64,000 bases of DNA from Sphingomonas cremea (GTDB lineage: Bacteria > Pseudomonadota > Alphaproteobacteria > Sphingomonadales > Sphingomonadaceae), in contig NZ_JAKFGM010000002.1 in assembly GCF_021502585.1 (NCBI RefSeq), positions 186,001 to 250,000 on the forward strand, in the 5' to 3' direction. The notes below the pieces were generated by a model. The model searched no databases. It had not been told where the DNA came from and was given only the letters and a program-made list of their open reading frames with translations. Positions within the stretch are counted from its first letter, which is position 1, and each line of letters begins with the position of its first letter. Shown one piece after another: positions 17,157 through 26,177 of this stretch. The position numbers were made by a program, and so were the translations under genes.

Positions 17157-17204
17157 TGCTGTTACTCCCTTTTTTGAACCCCCGATTGGGCTCGCAATCT
17201 TCAT

Positions 17205-17221
17205 TGCAGGGAGTGTGCCAA
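17205..17221 (-). promoter_or_regulatory. Sigma-54-type -24/-12 promoter of the pspC mini-operon
   Basis: On the minus strand TTGGCACACTCCCTGCA has GG and GC separated by exactly ten bases and differs from the TGGCACG-N4-TTGCA consensus at two positions. It lies 49 bases before the ATG of the 35-residue peptide gene. In enterobacteria psp genes are driven by sigma-54 with PspF. An AT-rich stretch upstream (about 17222-17250) could hold activator sites. Confidence 0.7.
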
Positions 17222-17337
17222 TTGACTTTTATCGTTATTTATCAATAATGCTGAGGCTGGATGCGCACGATCTGCCGGTGCGAAGCGCGAATAATTAGTG
17301 AATATTCCCAACTTGGCCGTCGGCAATTTCGCCGGAA

Positions 17338-17583
17338 TCAGCCTTGGAGCGAGCCCTTTGGCGCGCGAGCTGGCAAGTGCTCGGCCGCAGGGGCCTTGGC
17401 AGGCCGGCATTGGGCAAGCAGGGTCGGGAAGTCGAAATCATTGTTCGCCGCCAGCGCCGGACCAGTCGCAGCGAGGCATGCGTCACGGCTTTCGTAGCGG
17501 GTTGGGATCGTCGCTACCGGAGCGCAGGCAGCCGAACCATCGGCGCACCCAAGAATGGCGATCACATAGAAACCCGGACCCAT
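17338..17583 (-). CDS. Small conserved hypothetical protein with paired Cys
   Basis: The 81-residue protein starts behind GGAG (seven bases from the ATG at 17583). It begins MGPGFYVIAILGCADGSAAC, followed by PTRYESRDACLAATGPALAA and FPTLLAQCRPA. Four Cys are present. The N-terminal hydrophobic segment is short; it may be a secreted or membrane-associated protein. I recall similar sphingomonad hypotheticals but no function. Confidence 0.6.
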   Translation of the reverse strand: MGPGFYVIAILGCADGSAACAPVATIPTRYESRDACLAATGPALAANNDFDFPTLLAQCRPAKAPAAEHLPARAPKGSLQG

Positions 17584-17693
17584 GTCATGTCTCCGTTAGG
17601 ACGTGAGTCGATAACGGCGAGGAAACCGCCCTGTTCCAATCGGTTCGTCGCATCCGTTGCGGATGGGGGCGCCGGCCCCTACCTCATGACGCG

Positions 17694-19505
17694 ATGAGAG
17701 ACGCCCCGCCCCAAACTGAAAAGCCCAAGGGCGGTTTCGCGGTCTTGTGGCGCTTCCTGCCGATGCTCTGGCCTAAGAACGACATGGAGCTTCGCCTGCG
17801 GGTCGTCATCGCCGTCGTTCTGGTCCTGGCCGGCAAGGCGATTACGCTCGCAATGCCCTTCGCCTACAAGGCCGTAGTCGATGCAATGAGCGGTGAGCGC
17901 GCAGCCTGGATGGCGGCGCTGATGCTGGTAATAGCTTACGCCGGTGCCCGCTTCGGGGGCGTACTTGCCGACAATCTTCGCAACGCCCTGTTCGAAAAGG
18001 TCGGGCAAAATGCCGCACGGCGTTTGTCGGCTCGAGTGTTTCGCCATGTCCATTCGCTGTCACTTCGGTTCCACCTCGAACGGCGGACCGGAAGCCTGAC
18101 CAAGATCGTCGAGCGCGGAACGAAGAGCATCGACATGATGCTTTATTTCCTGCTGTTCAATATAGCGCCGACGGTCATCGAGCTGGTCGCAATATGTGTC
18201 ATCTTTTACCTGAAGTTCGGTGCCGGGCTGGTTGCCGCTACACTCCTGATCGTGGCGATCTATATTGCCTTCACCCGCAAAGTTACGGACTGGCGCACCC
18301 ACTTGCAGCGCGAGATGAACGACGTCGACAATAAGGCGATCGGGCGGGCGGTCGACAGCCTGCTGAACTATGAGACGGTCAAATATTTCGGCGCCGAGGA
18401 ACGAGAGGCACGGCGTTACGACCAGGCGATCGCGCAATTCACCCGCGCCGCTGTGCGCAACGAAGTAAGCCTCGCGTGGCTCAATATCGGCCAAAGCCTG
18501 ATCACCAATTTGATGATGGCCGGCGCGATGGGCTTTACCGTCTGGGGCTGGAGCCAGGGCCGCTTTACGCCCGGCGATGTGGTGCTGGTGAATAGCTTGC
18601 TGATGCAACTGTTCCGGCCGCTCGACATGCTCGGCTGGGTCTATCGCTCGATCCGCCAGGGCCTGATCGACATGGAGGCGATGTTCGATTTGACCGACAC
18701 GCCCGCCGAAGTGGTCGACGTGCCGGGGGCGCAGGCGCTCGTCGTCACTGACGGACATGTCCGGTTCGAGGACGTCGCCTTCGGCTATGAACCCGAGCGG
18801 ATCATTTTGAAGGGCGTGACGCTCGACGTTCCGGCGGGAACCAGCATGGCGGTGGTAGGTCCGTCGGGCGCGGGTAAGTCGACACTCGCCCGGTTGCTCT
18901 ACCGTTTCTACGACCCGACCGCCGGGCGGATCACCATCGACGGGCAAGACATAGCGAAGGTTCGGCAGGACAGCTTGCGCGGCGCGATCGGCATCGTTCC
19001 GCAGGACACGGTGCTGTTCAACGACACGATCGGCTACAACATCGGCTACGGCCGCGAAGGTTCGGATCAGGATGAGATCGAGGAGGCAGCACGCGGCGCC
19101 TCGATCGACCATTTTATCGCCGCACTTCCACAAGGCTATGAATCGATGGTTGGCGAACGAGGCCTGAAGCTGTCCGGTGGCGAGAAGCAGCGTGTCGCAA
19201 TCGCCCGTACTTTGTTGAAAGATCCGCCGATCCTGATCCTCGATGAGGCCACGTCGGCTCTCGACAGCCGTACCGAAGAAGCGATCCAGTCGACGCTCGA
19301 CGGGGTCGCCCGCAACCGCACTACCATCGTCATCGCCCATCGCCTGTCGACCGTCGTTGGCGCTGACCAGATCGTGGTTCTCGATGCCGGCCGCGTCGCC
19401 GAGCGCGGCACACACGCGGAACTGCTCGCCAAGGGAGGGCTTTACGCCGAACTGTGGACGCGGCAGGCGGCGGAGCGGGAGCTGGAAGAGGAAGAAGCAA
19501 AGTAA
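17694..19505 (+). CDS. ATM1-type ABC exporter (half transporter)
   Basis: This 603-residue protein fuses a six-helix ABC transmembrane domain (about residues 20-330) to an ATPase domain. The latter has Walker A GPSGAGKST, signature LSGGEKQRV, Walker B ILILDEATS and H-loop IVIAHRLS. The N-terminal layout and the NYETVKYFGAEEREARRYD segment are typical of the ATM1/HMT1 family, which in alphaproteobacteria exports glutathione-linked metals or persulfides. It works as a homodimer in the inner membrane. It is a single gene here, with no Fe-S biogenesis genes adjoining. Confidence 0.9.
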   Translation: MRDAPPQTEKPKGGFAVLWRFLPMLWPKNDMELRLRVVIAVVLVLAGKAITLAMPFAYKAVVDAMSGERAAWMAALMLVIAYAGARFGGVLADNLRNALFEKVGQNAARRLSARVFRHVHSLSLRFHLERRTGSLTKIVERGTKSIDMMLYFLLFNIAPTVIELVAICVIFYLKFGAGLVAATLLIVAIYIAFTRKVTDWRTHLQREMNDVDNKAIGRAVDSLLNYETVKYFGAEEREARRYDQAIAQFTRAAVRNEVSLAWLNIGQSLITNLMMAGAMGFTVWGWSQGRFTPGDVVLVNSLLMQLFRPLDMLGWVYRSIRQGLIDMEAMFDLTDTPAEVVDVPGAQALVVTDGHVRFEDVAFGYEPERIILKGVTLDVPAGTSMAVVGPSGAGKSTLARLLYRFYDPTAGRITIDGQDIAKVRQDSLRGAIGIVPQDTVLFNDTIGYNIGYGREGSDQDEIEEAARGASIDHFIAALPQGYESMVGERGLKLSGGEKQRVAIARTLLKDPPILILDEATSALDSRTEEAIQSTLDGVARNRTTIVIAHRLSTVVGADQIVVLDAGRVAERGTHAELLAKGGLYAELWTRQAAERELEEEEAK

Positions 19506-19558
19506 CTCCTCTGTTCGCAACGAGTGGAAAGCGACGTGACCGAGGCTAGGATTGAAAT

Positions 19559-19924
19559 ATGGGTCGACCTTTATCCGTCGCACGATCAGCAATTTGGGCC
19601 GCCATCGCCACTGCTATTGCGCTTCTGGCCGTCATTGCGTTCCTGAGGGATCAATATCCGAAGGATTGGACGGCCTGGGCGGTGGCAGGAACGACCGTGG
19701 CCGGCGTGGCCGGTGCATTCATTGCCTTTAAGCGAGAGAGCCTCGGACGGGCTTTGGTGTGGCTCGCGTCACTGATCGTCGTGGCGTTTCTCGTCATCTT
19801 CGACCTGCTGGACGCCATCGTCGATCCATTCATCGACGCCGACTGGCCCGTCGCGGCCATGGCTGTTCTATTGGTCATTGGGCTGGGAACGTTTCTCAGC
19901 ATATTGGTAGCTGACGACGAGTAG
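19559..19924 (+). CDS. Small membrane protein with three to four helices
   Basis: The 121-residue protein is largely hydrophobic, with segments near residues 10-29, 39-56, 64-83 and 98-118. I do not recognise it. It lies 53 bases after the ABC exporter on the same strand and may be co-transcribed. No clear motif or charge pattern suggests a function. Confidence 0.6.
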   Translation: MGRPLSVARSAIWAAIATAIALLAVIAFLRDQYPKDWTAWAVAGTTVAGVAGAFIAFKRESLGRALVWLASLIVVAFLVIFDLLDAIVDPFIDADWPVAAMAVLLVIGLGTFLSILVADDE

Positions 19925-19968
19925 GGCGACATCCGGGGATGCTCGGCGGGGGAAATGGACGCAGCAGC

Positions 19969-21426
19969 CTACGCCGAGGCAGTGGCCCAACCCAAGCGGG
20001 GAATCGCTATCGATCGTTTGCCGGAAAGATCGACGCGGCTGACAATCAGCTCGCGGCTCTCGATATACTGCAGCAGGCGCCGGGCGCGGCCAAGCGAAGC
20101 CGTACCATAGCTTGCCGCAATCGCTTCGTCCGACGGGCAGGGTGCGCCTTCACGGGCGGCCCGAGCGACCAGCAGGAACGGACCCAGCATGTCGTCGGGA
20201 AGCGAGCGCGCGGCTTCGAGTGCAGGCGCCCAGCTTTCGTCACCTCCATCGAAAATGCCGGCGCGGGCCATCGACAGGCGGCGTGTGAAATCGGCGAGGT
20301 CGAGTGGCGGACGGGCGAGCCCAGCCATTCGGCAGCGGACGGTGAAATCCTGGAGCAGGACCGAAGCCGACCGGGCGGCGCTGTGGACATCCTCAACGAT
20401 TGCACAAAGGACCTGGGCGATGATCGCCGCGGCTTCGTCGGCACTTTTCTCGGGCATTGGTTCGGCCCGTGTCGGCATACCGGATGCCATGGCCTGAAGC
20501 AGGGCCTCCGAAGGTAGTGGGCGCGGCTCCGATGCGACGATTGGCAGCGGTGGAGCCGGTTCGTCAGCGCTGGAAAACAATAGTTCCTGCAGATTTTCCA
20601 CGGGAGCATTGAGCGGGGTCAATTTGGGGCTCATTGAGCGTGCCCTGGTTTCGACCTCGCCGATCGCCACCGCCACCGGGCGGCGGGCAATTGCGGGACC
20701 AAGGGCCAGGAACGTTCCGCGCGGGAGATCGCGGATCGCCTCGGCCTGGCGCCGCTCCATACCGAGCAGGTCAGCGGCCCGGGCCATGTCGATATCGAGG
20801 AAGGTGCGGCCCATCAGGAAGTTTGAAGCCTCTGCCGCGACATTCTTGGCCAGCTTGGCGAGCCGCTGCGTCGCGATCACGCCTGCCAGTCCGCGCTTGC
20901 GGCCGCGGCACATCAGGTTGGTCATGGCCGACAGTGAGGCGCGGCGGACTTCCTCCGCAACCTCCCCGCCACCCGACGGGGCGAATAGCTGCGCCTCGTC
21001 GACTACCACCAGCGCCGGATACCAATGGTCGCGCGGGGCATCGAACAGGCCGCCCAGAAATGCGGCGGCACAGCGCATCTGCCCTTCGGCTTCCAGCCCC
21101 TCCAGGCTGAGCACCACGGACGCCCGATGTTCGCGGATTCGGCCGGCGAGCCGGACGATGTCGCTCTCGCTATGGTCGGCGGCCTCGACCGGCACATGGC
21201 CATAGCGTTCGGCCAGCGTGACAAAGTCGCCTTCGGGGTCGATCACCACTTGCTGTACCTGACCCGCGCTTCGTTCGAGCAGCCGCCGCAGCAAGTGCGA
21301 CTTGCCGCTTCCCGAATTACCCTGGACGAGCAGGCGGGTCGCGAGAAGCTCCTCCAAATCGATCGAGATGGCGTCGCCCTTCCCGTCGACGCCCATATTT
21401 ACGCGCACCGTCACAATTTCGTCCAT
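19969..21426 (-). CDS. HerA-like ATPase (DUF87 domain)
   Basis: The 485-residue protein has an N-terminal HerA/FtsK-type ATPase domain: Walker A GNSGSGKSHLLRRLL at about residues 36-50, VVIDPEGDF, Walker B ALVVVDEAQLFAP, and an Arg-rich SAMTNLMCRGRKRGLAGVIA segment. The C-terminal 200 residues are helical and end in a winged-helix-like piece. HerA proteins translocate DNA, often with NurA, for end resection, or act in defence systems. No nurA or sir2 gene is near. It is divergent from recQ, suggesting a role in DNA repair. The start MDEIVTV at 21426 is inferred; the frame is open further upstream. Confidence 0.8.
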   Translation of the reverse strand: MDEIVTVRVNMGVDGKGDAISIDLEELLATRLLVQGNSGSGKSHLLRRLLERSAGQVQQVVIDPEGDFVTLAERYGHVPVEAADHSESDIVRLAGRIREHRASVVLSLEGLEAEGQMRCAAAFLGGLFDAPRDHWYPALVVVDEAQLFAPSGGGEVAEEVRRASLSAMTNLMCRGRKRGLAGVIATQRLAKLAKNVAAEASNFLMGRTFLDIDMARAADLLGMERRQAEAIRDLPRGTFLALGPAIARRPVAVAIGEVETRARSMSPKLTPLNAPVENLQELLFSSADEPAPPLPIVASEPRPLPSEALLQAMASGMPTRAEPMPEKSADEAAAIIAQVLCAIVEDVHSAARSASVLLQDFTVRCRMAGLARPPLDLADFTRRLSMARAGIFDGGDESWAPALEAARSLPDDMLGPFLLVARAAREGAPCPSDEAIAASYGTASLGRARRLLQYIESRELIVSRVDLSGKRSIAIPRLGWATASA

Positions 21427-21467
21427 GGCAGGCGGAAGAGTCGCCGCGCAAGCTTGCGTGTCGCCTG

Positions 21468-23273
21468 ATGCGCAGCAATGGTGTTTCTGTGACCAGCGTG
21501 CATCAGCTTCTCCACGACCGTTTCGGCTTTTCCCACTTTCGCGGCGTGCAGGAGGCGGTGATCGAGCGCGCGATCGGGGGGCAGCACACCCTGGCCGTGA
21601 TGCCGACCGGCGCTGGCAAGTCACTCTGCTACCAGTTGCCGGCATTGGCCCGGCACGGCACCGCTGTCGTTATCTCCCCGCTGATCGCGCTGATGCAGGA
21701 CCAGGTGCGAAGCGCCGACGGCTTCGGCTTTCGTGCCGCCGCGCTGACCAGCGCCAGCGAGGATCCGCGGGCCATCCGCGATGCGCTACGCGATGGCCAA
21801 CTCGACCTGCTCTACGTCGCGCCCGAGCGAGCCACGACCGATGTTTTCCAACGGCTGTTGCAGGAAGCCGACATCGCTCTGTTTGCGATCGACGAGGCAC
21901 ATTGCGTTTCCGAATGGGGCCATGATTTCCGGCCTGATTATCGACTGCTGCTGCCCCTGCTCGACCAGCATCGCGACGTGCCTCGGCTGGCGCTCACTGC
22001 GACAGCCGACAAGCGCACTCGCGCCGACATTCTGGTGCAGCTCGGCATTCCCGAAGATGGGCTGATCGTCGCCGGCTTCGACCGGCCCAATATTCGTTAT
22101 CATGTCCGTCCCCGCGACGGCGCGACCAAGCAGGTCAAGTCGCTGATGACCGCCCAGTCGGGACCAGGGATCGTCTATGTGCCGAGCCGCAATGCGGCGG
22201 ACAAGCTGGCTGAACAGCTCGATTCACCGCATCGGCGCGTGCTTGCCTATCATGCCGGGCTCGATCCCCAGATTCGCCAGCGCAACCAGGCCGCCTTCGT
22301 CGACAGCGAGGAAATGGTGATGGCCGCGACGATCGCCTTCGGAATGGGCATCGACAAACCCGACGTCCGCTTCGTGGCCCATGCCGGCGTGCCGAAGTCG
22401 ATCGAAGCTTATTACCAGGAAACGGGCCGTGCCGGGCGCGACGGCGACCCGGCCGAAGCCTGGCTCTTCTGGGGCGCGGAAGATTTCGCCCGCGCCCGCC
22501 GCCGCATCGAGACCGAGGTTGAACCCGAACGCCGACCGCAGGAGCGCGAGCGATTGAATGCGCTGGCCGCCTTCGTCGAAACCGCGACTTGCCGCCGTGC
22601 GATTCTGTTGCGTCACTTCGGCGAGGAGCCGCCCGAGCGCTGCGGCAATTGCGACAATTGCCTCGAGCCGCCGGCAACGATCGATGTGACCACCGTGGCG
22701 CAGAAGTTGCTCAGCGCCGCGTTTCGGACGGAAATGCGGTTCGGCGTCGCCCACCTAGCCGCGGTGCTTGGCGGCGATGACAATGAAAAGGTCCGCCAGT
22801 TCGGCCATGATCGCTTGTCGGTGTTCGGAATCATGGATGCGGACGAGCTGGCGCTGGTCCGGCCCGTGGCACGATCGTTAATGGCCCGCGATGCGCTGCG
22901 TGCAGACGAATATGGCGGGCTAAGCTTCGGTCCGGGGGCCAAGTCGATCCTGAAGGGTGACGAGCGGCTGGTAATCGCCGTCCCGCCAAAGCGGGTGCGG
23001 CGGGCTCGCTCGAGCAGCCCCGAGTTGCCGTACGATCCATTGTTCGAGGCACTGCGCGAATGGCGGCGCCACCGCGCCAAGGAGCAAGGCGTGCCGCCAT
23101 ATGTCATTTTTCACGATTCGACGCTGCGCGAAGCTGCAGCCCGAAAGCCGTCGTCGTTGAACGAGCTTTCCGCCATCGAAGGGATCGGCGATACAAAGCT
23201 GGAACGTCACGGCGAGTCGCTACTGGAAGCGATCGCTCTGGCGAAGGAGGTCGAACATGCACCGGCAGCTTGA
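21468..23273 (+). CDS. recQ: ATP-dependent DNA helicase RecQ
   Basis: RecQ unwinds 3'-tailed DNA in recombination and replication-fork repair. The 601-residue protein has the helicase motifs (MPTGAGKSLCYQLPA, DEAHCVSEWGHDFRPDY, TATAD, ETGRAGRDG). It also has the RQC zinc site (C at CRRAILL, then CGNCDNC) and a C-terminal HRDC domain with IEGIGDTKLERHG. It is full length. Its start faces the HerA-like gene across 41 bases, so the two share a promoter region. The next gene overlaps its end by 17 bases. Confidence 0.95.
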   Translation: MRSNGVSVTSVHQLLHDRFGFSHFRGVQEAVIERAIGGQHTLAVMPTGAGKSLCYQLPALARHGTAVVISPLIALMQDQVRSADGFGFRAAALTSASEDPRAIRDALRDGQLDLLYVAPERATTDVFQRLLQEADIALFAIDEAHCVSEWGHDFRPDYRLLLPLLDQHRDVPRLALTATADKRTRADILVQLGIPEDGLIVAGFDRPNIRYHVRPRDGATKQVKSLMTAQSGPGIVYVPSRNAADKLAEQLDSPHRRVLAYHAGLDPQIRQRNQAAFVDSEEMVMAATIAFGMGIDKPDVRFVAHAGVPKSIEAYYQETGRAGRDGDPAEAWLFWGAEDFARARRRIETEVEPERRPQERERLNALAAFVETATCRRAILLRHFGEEPPERCGNCDNCLEPPATIDVTTVAQKLLSAAFRTEMRFGVAHLAAVLGGDDNEKVRQFGHDRLSVFGIMDADELALVRPVARSLMARDALRADEYGGLSFGPGAKSILKGDERLVIAVPPKRVRRARSSSPELPYDPLFEALREWRRHRAKEQGVPPYVIFHDSTLREAAARKPSSLNELSAIEGIGDTKLERHGESLLEAIALAKEVEHAPAA

Positions 23274-23670
23274 CGAAAAGACGCTGGTCAACGGGCAGAT
23301 TAGCCCCGGGGATGTGCCTGCGCTCAAGCAGCTTGGCGTGACCTTGATTGTGAATAATCGTCCTGATGGGGAGGATGTCGGTCAGCCGTGTGGAGACGAG
23401 ATCGAAGCCGCGGCAAAAGCGGCCGGGATCGAATATCGACATGTCCCGATCGCACGAGGAATGGGGCCGTCCGACGTCGAAGCGATGCGGGAGGCCATTC
23501 ATTCAACCGGCGATGGCAAGCTGTTCGCCTTCTGCCGGTCTGGCAATCGCTCTGCGCTGGCGTGGGCTGTGGCCAAGAGCGAGGACGGCATGTCGCGCGA
23601 TGAACTTAATCGCCTGGCCGGAGAGGCCGGGTTCGACCTGGGGCCGGTAGCGCATTTGCTACGGGACTAG
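23257..23670 (+). CDS. Beta-lactamase-hydrolase-like/TIGR01244 phosphatase-fold protein
   Basis: The 137-residue protein matches the DSP-like fold family often labelled TIGR01244 sulfur transferase: LGVTLIVNNRPDGEDVGQP, an IEYRHVPI strand, and the P-loop FCRSGNRSALAW with Cys and Arg in the CX5R arrangement. The substrate is unknown; sulfur transfer or phosphatase activity is suggested for relatives. It overlaps recQ, so the two are probably co-transcribed. In sphingomonads related domains fuse to persulfide dioxygenases, and such a metallo-hydrolase is found at 55562. Confidence 0.8.
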   Translation: MHRQLDEKTLVNGQISPGDVPALKQLGVTLIVNNRPDGEDVGQPCGDEIEAAAKAAGIEYRHVPIARGMGPSDVEAMREAIHSTGDGKLFAFCRSGNRSALAWAVAKSEDGMSRDELNRLAGEAGFDLGPVAHLLRD

Positions 23671-23879
23671 GAGCGCCTGTCGTCGGCCAAAAGTGCCGTC
23701 GCGTCATCGAAGTCGTCTGCCAGCACCATCAACCGGACGCTGATCAGCCCGCCTCCGCCGAAAAAGCTGTTCGCCTCGGCATCGAAAATAACCGCGTCGA
23801 TCCCTTCTGCTTCAAGCGCGAGCCGGGCAAGTTCCGCTTCCACGCGCGTGCCGTAGCGGGCGAGTTCGACCAGGCTCAC
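23667..23879 (-). CDS. DUF2007 (putative signal-transducing) protein
   Basis: The 70-residue protein begins MSLVELARYGTRVEAELARL, the family's typical N-terminus, with FGGGGLISVRLMVLADDFDDA following. DUF2007 has a ferredoxin-like fold; function is unproven. Its start overlaps the tldD stop (ATGA at 23876-23879), so it is translationally coupled to tldD. It converges on the TIGR01244 gene with a four-base overlap. Confidence 0.8.
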   Translation of the reverse strand: MSLVELARYGTRVEAELARLALEAEGIDAVIFDAEANSFFGGGGLISVRLMVLADDFDDATALLADDRRS

Positions 23880-25294
23880 GCGGCGGTGCCGCCGACCGTC
23901 AGTCCATCGATCAAAAGGGTTGGCTGTCCGACACCCGCCGGAACCGACTGCCCTGCCTTGCCGCAGATGCCGACGCCTTCGTCGAGCGCCATGTCGTTGG
24001 CGATGCCTTTGACGCGGGTCAGCACGCTTGGCCCGTCGCCGATCAAAGTTGCACCCTTGATCGGGGCGCCCAACTTACCGCCCTCGATCCGATAAGCCTC
24101 GGTGCAGGAAAAAACGAATTTGCCGCTGGTAATATCGACTTGCCCGCCGCCGAAGCTCTTGGCGTAAATGCCGTCCTTGACCCTCGTTATAAGCTCCGCA
24201 GGATCGTCCTTTCCGCCGAGCATGAAGGTGTTGGTCATTCGCGGCATCGGCGCATGGGCAAAGCTTTCGCGCCGGCCGTTTCCAGTCGGCTCCATGCCCA
24301 TCAGCCGGGCGTTCAACCGATCCTGCAGATAGCCCTTGAGAATACCGCCTTCGATCAGAACGGTACGGCCCGTCGGCGTGCCTTCGTCATCGATGCTGAG
24401 CGAGCCGCGGCGATTTTCGATTGCGCCTTCGTCGACAACCGTGACCCCTGGAGCTGCGACCCGCTCGCCGATCCGGCCGGAGAAGGCCGACGTGCCCTTA
24501 CGATTGAAGTCCCCCTCCAGGCCATGACCAACCGCTTCGTGCAGCAGCACACCGCACCAGCCAGGGCCTAGCACCACCGGCATCTCTCCCGCAGGCGCAG
24601 GCACGCTCTCAAGGTTGACCAGCGCCTGGGCGAGTGCCTCGTCGATCGCGCGGTTCCAGGTCGCTGGATCGAACAGCTGGTCATAAAGATGGCGCCCGCC
24701 GATCCCAAACGTGCCGGTTTCGCGACGGTCGCCCTGCTTGGCGACAATCGAAACGTTGAGCCGGACCAGCGGCCGGATGTCGGTCGCGGCGAATCCGCCG
24801 GCCCGGACGATCTCTACCACCGACCAGCTGCCCTGCAATGCCACGCTGACCTGCGCCACCCGTGGATCGCGGGCGCGTGCCGCTGCATCGATTGCCTGGC
24901 ACAGCTCGACCTTCTTCGCGAACGGGATCGCCGATAGCGGATCGTCGTCGCCATACATTGCCCGATTGGTACGCGGCGGTGGTTCCGATGGTGCGCCCTT
25001 TGCCGGGTCGAGAAGCTTCAACGTTTGCGCTGCTCGCTCGATCGCCGCAGCGCTGATCTCATTGGCGTGGGCGAAAGCGGTGGTCTCTCCCGTTACTCCG
25101 CGCAGGCCGAAGCCCGATCCGGTGTGGAAGTCGGCAGTCTTTAGCCGGCTGTCGTCGAAACCAAATGCCTCGGTCACTCGATACTGAAGATACAGCTCGC
25201 CATCGTCGTGGCGCGACAAATGCCTGGTCGCAAGCGCCGCGGCCTCGGCGGGATCGATTCCGCGATAAAGAAGCTCGCGCGGGGCGCCGGTCAC
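23876..25294 (-). CDS. tldD: Metallopeptidase TldD
   Basis: TldD acts with TldE/PmbA as a heterodimeric metallopeptidase that degrades unfolded peptides and processes some modified peptides. The 472-residue protein carries the HEAVGHGLEGDF metal motif (HExxxH) and the C-terminal GICGKAGQSVPAGVGQPTLL block. I chose the GTG at 25294, which overlaps the preceding zinc-finger stop as GTGA and gives the usual family length; a longer open frame upstream is out of context. tldE/pmbA is not in this window. Confidence 0.93.
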   Translation of the reverse strand: MTGAPRELLYRGIDPAEAAALATRHLSRHDDGELYLQYRVTEAFGFDDSRLKTADFHTGSGFGLRGVTGETTAFAHANEISAAAIERAAQTLKLLDPAKGAPSEPPPRTNRAMYGDDDPLSAIPFAKKVELCQAIDAAARARDPRVAQVSVALQGSWSVVEIVRAGGFAATDIRPLVRLNVSIVAKQGDRRETGTFGIGGRHLYDQLFDPATWNRAIDEALAQALVNLESVPAPAGEMPVVLGPGWCGVLLHEAVGHGLEGDFNRKGTSAFSGRIGERVAAPGVTVVDEGAIENRRGSLSIDDEGTPTGRTVLIEGGILKGYLQDRLNARLMGMEPTGNGRRESFAHAPMPRMTNTFMLGGKDDPAELITRVKDGIYAKSFGGGQVDITSGKFVFSCTEAYRIEGGKLGAPIKGATLIGDGPSVLTRVKGIANDMALDEGVGICGKAGQSVPAGVGQPTLLIDGLTVGGTAA

Positions 25295-25494
25295 GAGGCC
25301 TGCGGCTCGTCTGCCGGGCCGCCCTCGAGGACGAATCGGCGGTCGCAATATCCGCAATCGACAAAGCCCAGAGCCTCGTCGATCACATAATAAACGCGTG
25401 GATGTCCCAGGGCAGGAGGAACCTGCCCGGAACCGTCGCAGGCGACGCGGTGGTGCTTGGTGCGAATGACCTCTGGCGGGGGAATGTCGGACAT
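25291..25494 (-). CDS. Zinc-finger (zf-CHCC) protein
   Basis: The 67-residue protein has the CHCC pattern: VAC near residue 19, HPRVYYVID, and CGYCDRRF. This family includes the accessory zinc subunit NDUFS6 of complex I and short bacterial homologues. The gene precedes and overlaps tldD by four bases. Its role in bacteria is not established; zinc binding is likely. Confidence 0.85.
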   Translation of the reverse strand: MSDIPPPEVIRTKHHRVACDGSGQVPPALGHPRVYYVIDEALGFVDCGYCDRRFVLEGGPADEPQAS

Positions 25495-25535
25495 GATCCC
25501 GCCCTAGCAACGCCGGTGCGCGGCTTCAATTGGAC

Positions 25536-26051
25536 TCAGAGATATTCGGCGGTGACGTCGAACTGCGCCGAGTAGAGGCCTTCTGCCTGGTTGGCGTTGA
25601 TCTGCAGGATCCCACCGACGTGAAAGAAGTAGGCGCGGGTCGTCGGGTCAATCGTCCGGATCGGCGAGCCGTCTAGTGTCAGCGCCAGGATCGTGACCGT
25701 GTCGCCAAGCCCGTTGCTGAGCGTGCCGGGATTGGTCGCGTTGATGATCACCAGCCTGCCGGGCGAACCAGCTCCCGCAAACCGGGCGCGCAATCCGGGG
25801 TCCGAGGGTACCAGCGTCACGCCGCCGGCGGCGGAGCGTGCGCTTCCGTCCGCCGGAATCACGACCGTCCCTGAAATTGGCGACGAAATGACCGTTCCGA
25901 AATCAAGGTCGTCGACCTTGGTCAGGGTCAGCGGGACCAGGATCAGCGCCTGGGCCTGCGCCGACGGCGATGCCGCTACAGGGGCGGCCTGTGCGGGAGC
26001 GGCCAGTGCCATGACTGCGCCAATCGCCAATGGCGGGATGAATTGCTTCAC
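25536..26051 (-). CDS. Exported DUF4402 protein
   Basis: The 171-residue protein starts at a GTG at 26051. It has a signal peptide (KQFIPPLAIGAVMALAAPAQA) and a DUF4402 beta-sandwich domain: LTLTKVDDLDFGTVISSPISG, GSARSAAGGV, and a C-terminal NQAEGLYSAQFDVTAEY. DUF4402 proteins are thought to be secreted or surface structural proteins, possibly pilin-like. It is followed upstream by a paralogue on the same strand 126 bases away. Confidence 0.85.
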   Translation of the reverse strand: MKQFIPPLAIGAVMALAAPAQAAPVAASPSAQAQALILVPLTLTKVDDLDFGTVISSPISGTVVIPADGSARSAAGGVTLVPSDPGLRARFAGAGSPGRLVIINATNPGTLSNGLGDTVTILALTLDGSPIRTIDPTTRAYFFHVGGILQINANQAEGLYSAQFDVTAEYL

Positions 26052-26177
26052 GATTTCCGGTCCTTCCCCACGCCGCCGATTTTGCGGATCGTGCAGACAA
26101 TGGCCCAAAGGAATGACCGTCGATTCAATGCATTGCGTTGCCTGGAAATTAACCAGCGAAATTTATCCTATTGGCCG

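Noticed and set aside
18060-19592. 510-residue open frame antisense to the ABC exporter
   Set aside because: All ABC motifs read on the plus strand. The minus product has no family resemblance.
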